49,718 nucleotides of DNA, taken from contig NZ_JHQR01000162.1 in the NCBI RefSeq assembly GCF_014843825.1, forward strand, positions 1-49,718, written 5' to 3'. This document shows positions 49,382 through 49,718 of this stretch, in pieces. How positions within the stretch are numbered: position 1 is the first letter of the stretch; every line of letters begins with the position of its first letter. Source of the stretch: Mesorhizobium silamurunense. GTDB lineage: Bacteria > Pseudomonadota > Alphaproteobacteria > Rhizobiales > Rhizobiaceae. Made by a program: the position numbers and the translations under genes. A model generated the notes under the pieces. The model was given only the letters and a program-made list of their open reading frames with translations, was not told the origin of the DNA and ran no database searches.

Positions 49382-49718
49382 GGTGCTGTCACATTGATTT
49401 TGGCTTAACGGTTTGACGATAAGTCAGGTTGGCATGGTCGAAGCATGCGCCACCTACAAGAACCATCGCTTCCCGATCGATATCGTTGCTCATGCCGTCT
49501 GGCTTTATTACCGGTTCGGGCTGAGCCTGCGCGATGTTGAAGAAATGCTGCTGGAGCGGGGGATCATCGTCTCCTACGAGACCATCCGCCGCTGGGGAAA
49601 GAAGCACAGTCCCGATTATGCACGTCGCCTGCGCCGCAAGGCGCCATCGAAAGACGATGTCTGGCATCTTGATGAGGTAGCCGTGCGCATGGCGTTGTCA
49701 CGTTGTTTGAAATGTGGC
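49382..49718 (+). mobile_element. IS6-family insertion sequence, partial at window end
   Basis: It starts at or near GGTGCTGTCACATTGATTTT, a likely left terminal repeat, 50 bases before an IS6-type transposase start. It lies directly after repeat copy B, so it may have shaped that boundary. The right end is outside the window. Confidence 0.55.
49434..49718 (+). CDS. IS6-family DDE transposase, N-terminal part
   Basis: 95 residues visible: YKNHRFPIDIVAHAVWLYYR, FGLSLRDVEEMLLERGIIVS and YETIRRWGKKHSPDYARRLR followed by DDVWHLDEV, where the Asp before EV is the first catalytic residue. These are hallmarks of IS6/IS26-type transposases. The last dozen residues (LSRCLKCG) do not fit the family, so the gene may be broken just before the window end. 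Confidence 0.85.
   Translation, partial: MVEACATYKNHRFPIDIVAHAVWLYYRFGLSLRDVEEMLLERGIIVSYETIRRWGKKHSPDYARRLRRKAPSKDDVWHLDEVAVRMALSRCLKCG

Noticed and set aside
1..49718. tRNA, rRNA or integrase attachment site
   Set aside because: No tRNA-like cloverleaf, rRNA segment or integrase gene was recognised, so no chromosomal insertion site can be named.

Overview
The window is GC-rich DNA that looks like an accessory region (plasmid, ICE or island) of an alphaproteobacterium of the order Rhizobiales, possibly Mesorhizobium-like. The reasons are the rhizobial-type pcaQ-pcaDCHGB arrangement with a PcaQ-box, a rhizobial VirB-type type IV secretion system (T4SS) with its exported accessory genes, and several solute-uptake operons. 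The genus is inference. No rRNA, tRNA or CRISPR array was seen.

Layout. (1) 1-8887, minus strand: virB1-virB2-virB3-virB4-two VirB5-like genes-two small envelope proteins-virB6-virB8-virB9-virB10, with virB10 running off the left edge. (2) 8973-13611, plus strand: a divergent accessory operon of exported proteins (two degenerate nuclease-fold proteins around an SSB-like protein, a lipoprotein and a lysozyme-like protein). An AT-rich inverted repeat lies between the two operons and a related one lies further along. (3) 14108-16786: a partial pca locus (truncated pcaC, pcaD, pcaQ) joined abruptly to the end of the T4SS region. (4) 17.0-25.7 kb: a decaying catabolic cluster. It holds a Tn3-type transposase remnant, an aroQ fragment, a TIM-barrel isomerase/dehydratase, a ferric/phosphonate-type ABC transporter broken by frameshifts and by an IS110-family insertion, a frameshifted short-chain dehydrogenase (SDR), and an intact LacI-type regulator with two perfect operators. 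(5) 26.0-33.9 kb: an IS110 remnant, then an apparently intact organosulfur (sulfonate/sulfate-ester) uptake and desulfonation operon. (6) 34.3-41.3 kb: a second SDR + TIM-barrel cluster with an amidohydrolase, a ribose-type ABC transporter and a divergent LysR regulator. (7) 41.4-49.3 kb: a phosphatase remnant, a flavoprotein dehydrogenase, a pobA fragment, and a complete protocatechuate branch (pcaB, G, H, C, D) with divergent pcaQ. (8) 49.38 kb to the end: an IS6-family element running off the window.

How it fits together. The complete pca operon would convert protocatechuate to 3-oxoadipate under PcaQ control. The aroQ fragment directly after the first TIM-barrel gene suggests cluster 4 once fed dehydroquinate or dehydroshikimate into that pathway (inference). 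The partial and complete pcaC-pcaD-pcaQ blocks are direct repeats about 32 kb apart that bracket clusters 4-6. Their patchy divergence, the truncated junctions and the transposon debris show a region assembled and rearranged by recombination. Most frameshifted genes lie between 17.1 and 24.6 kb, while the sulfur operon, the T4SS and the second pca operon read cleanly.
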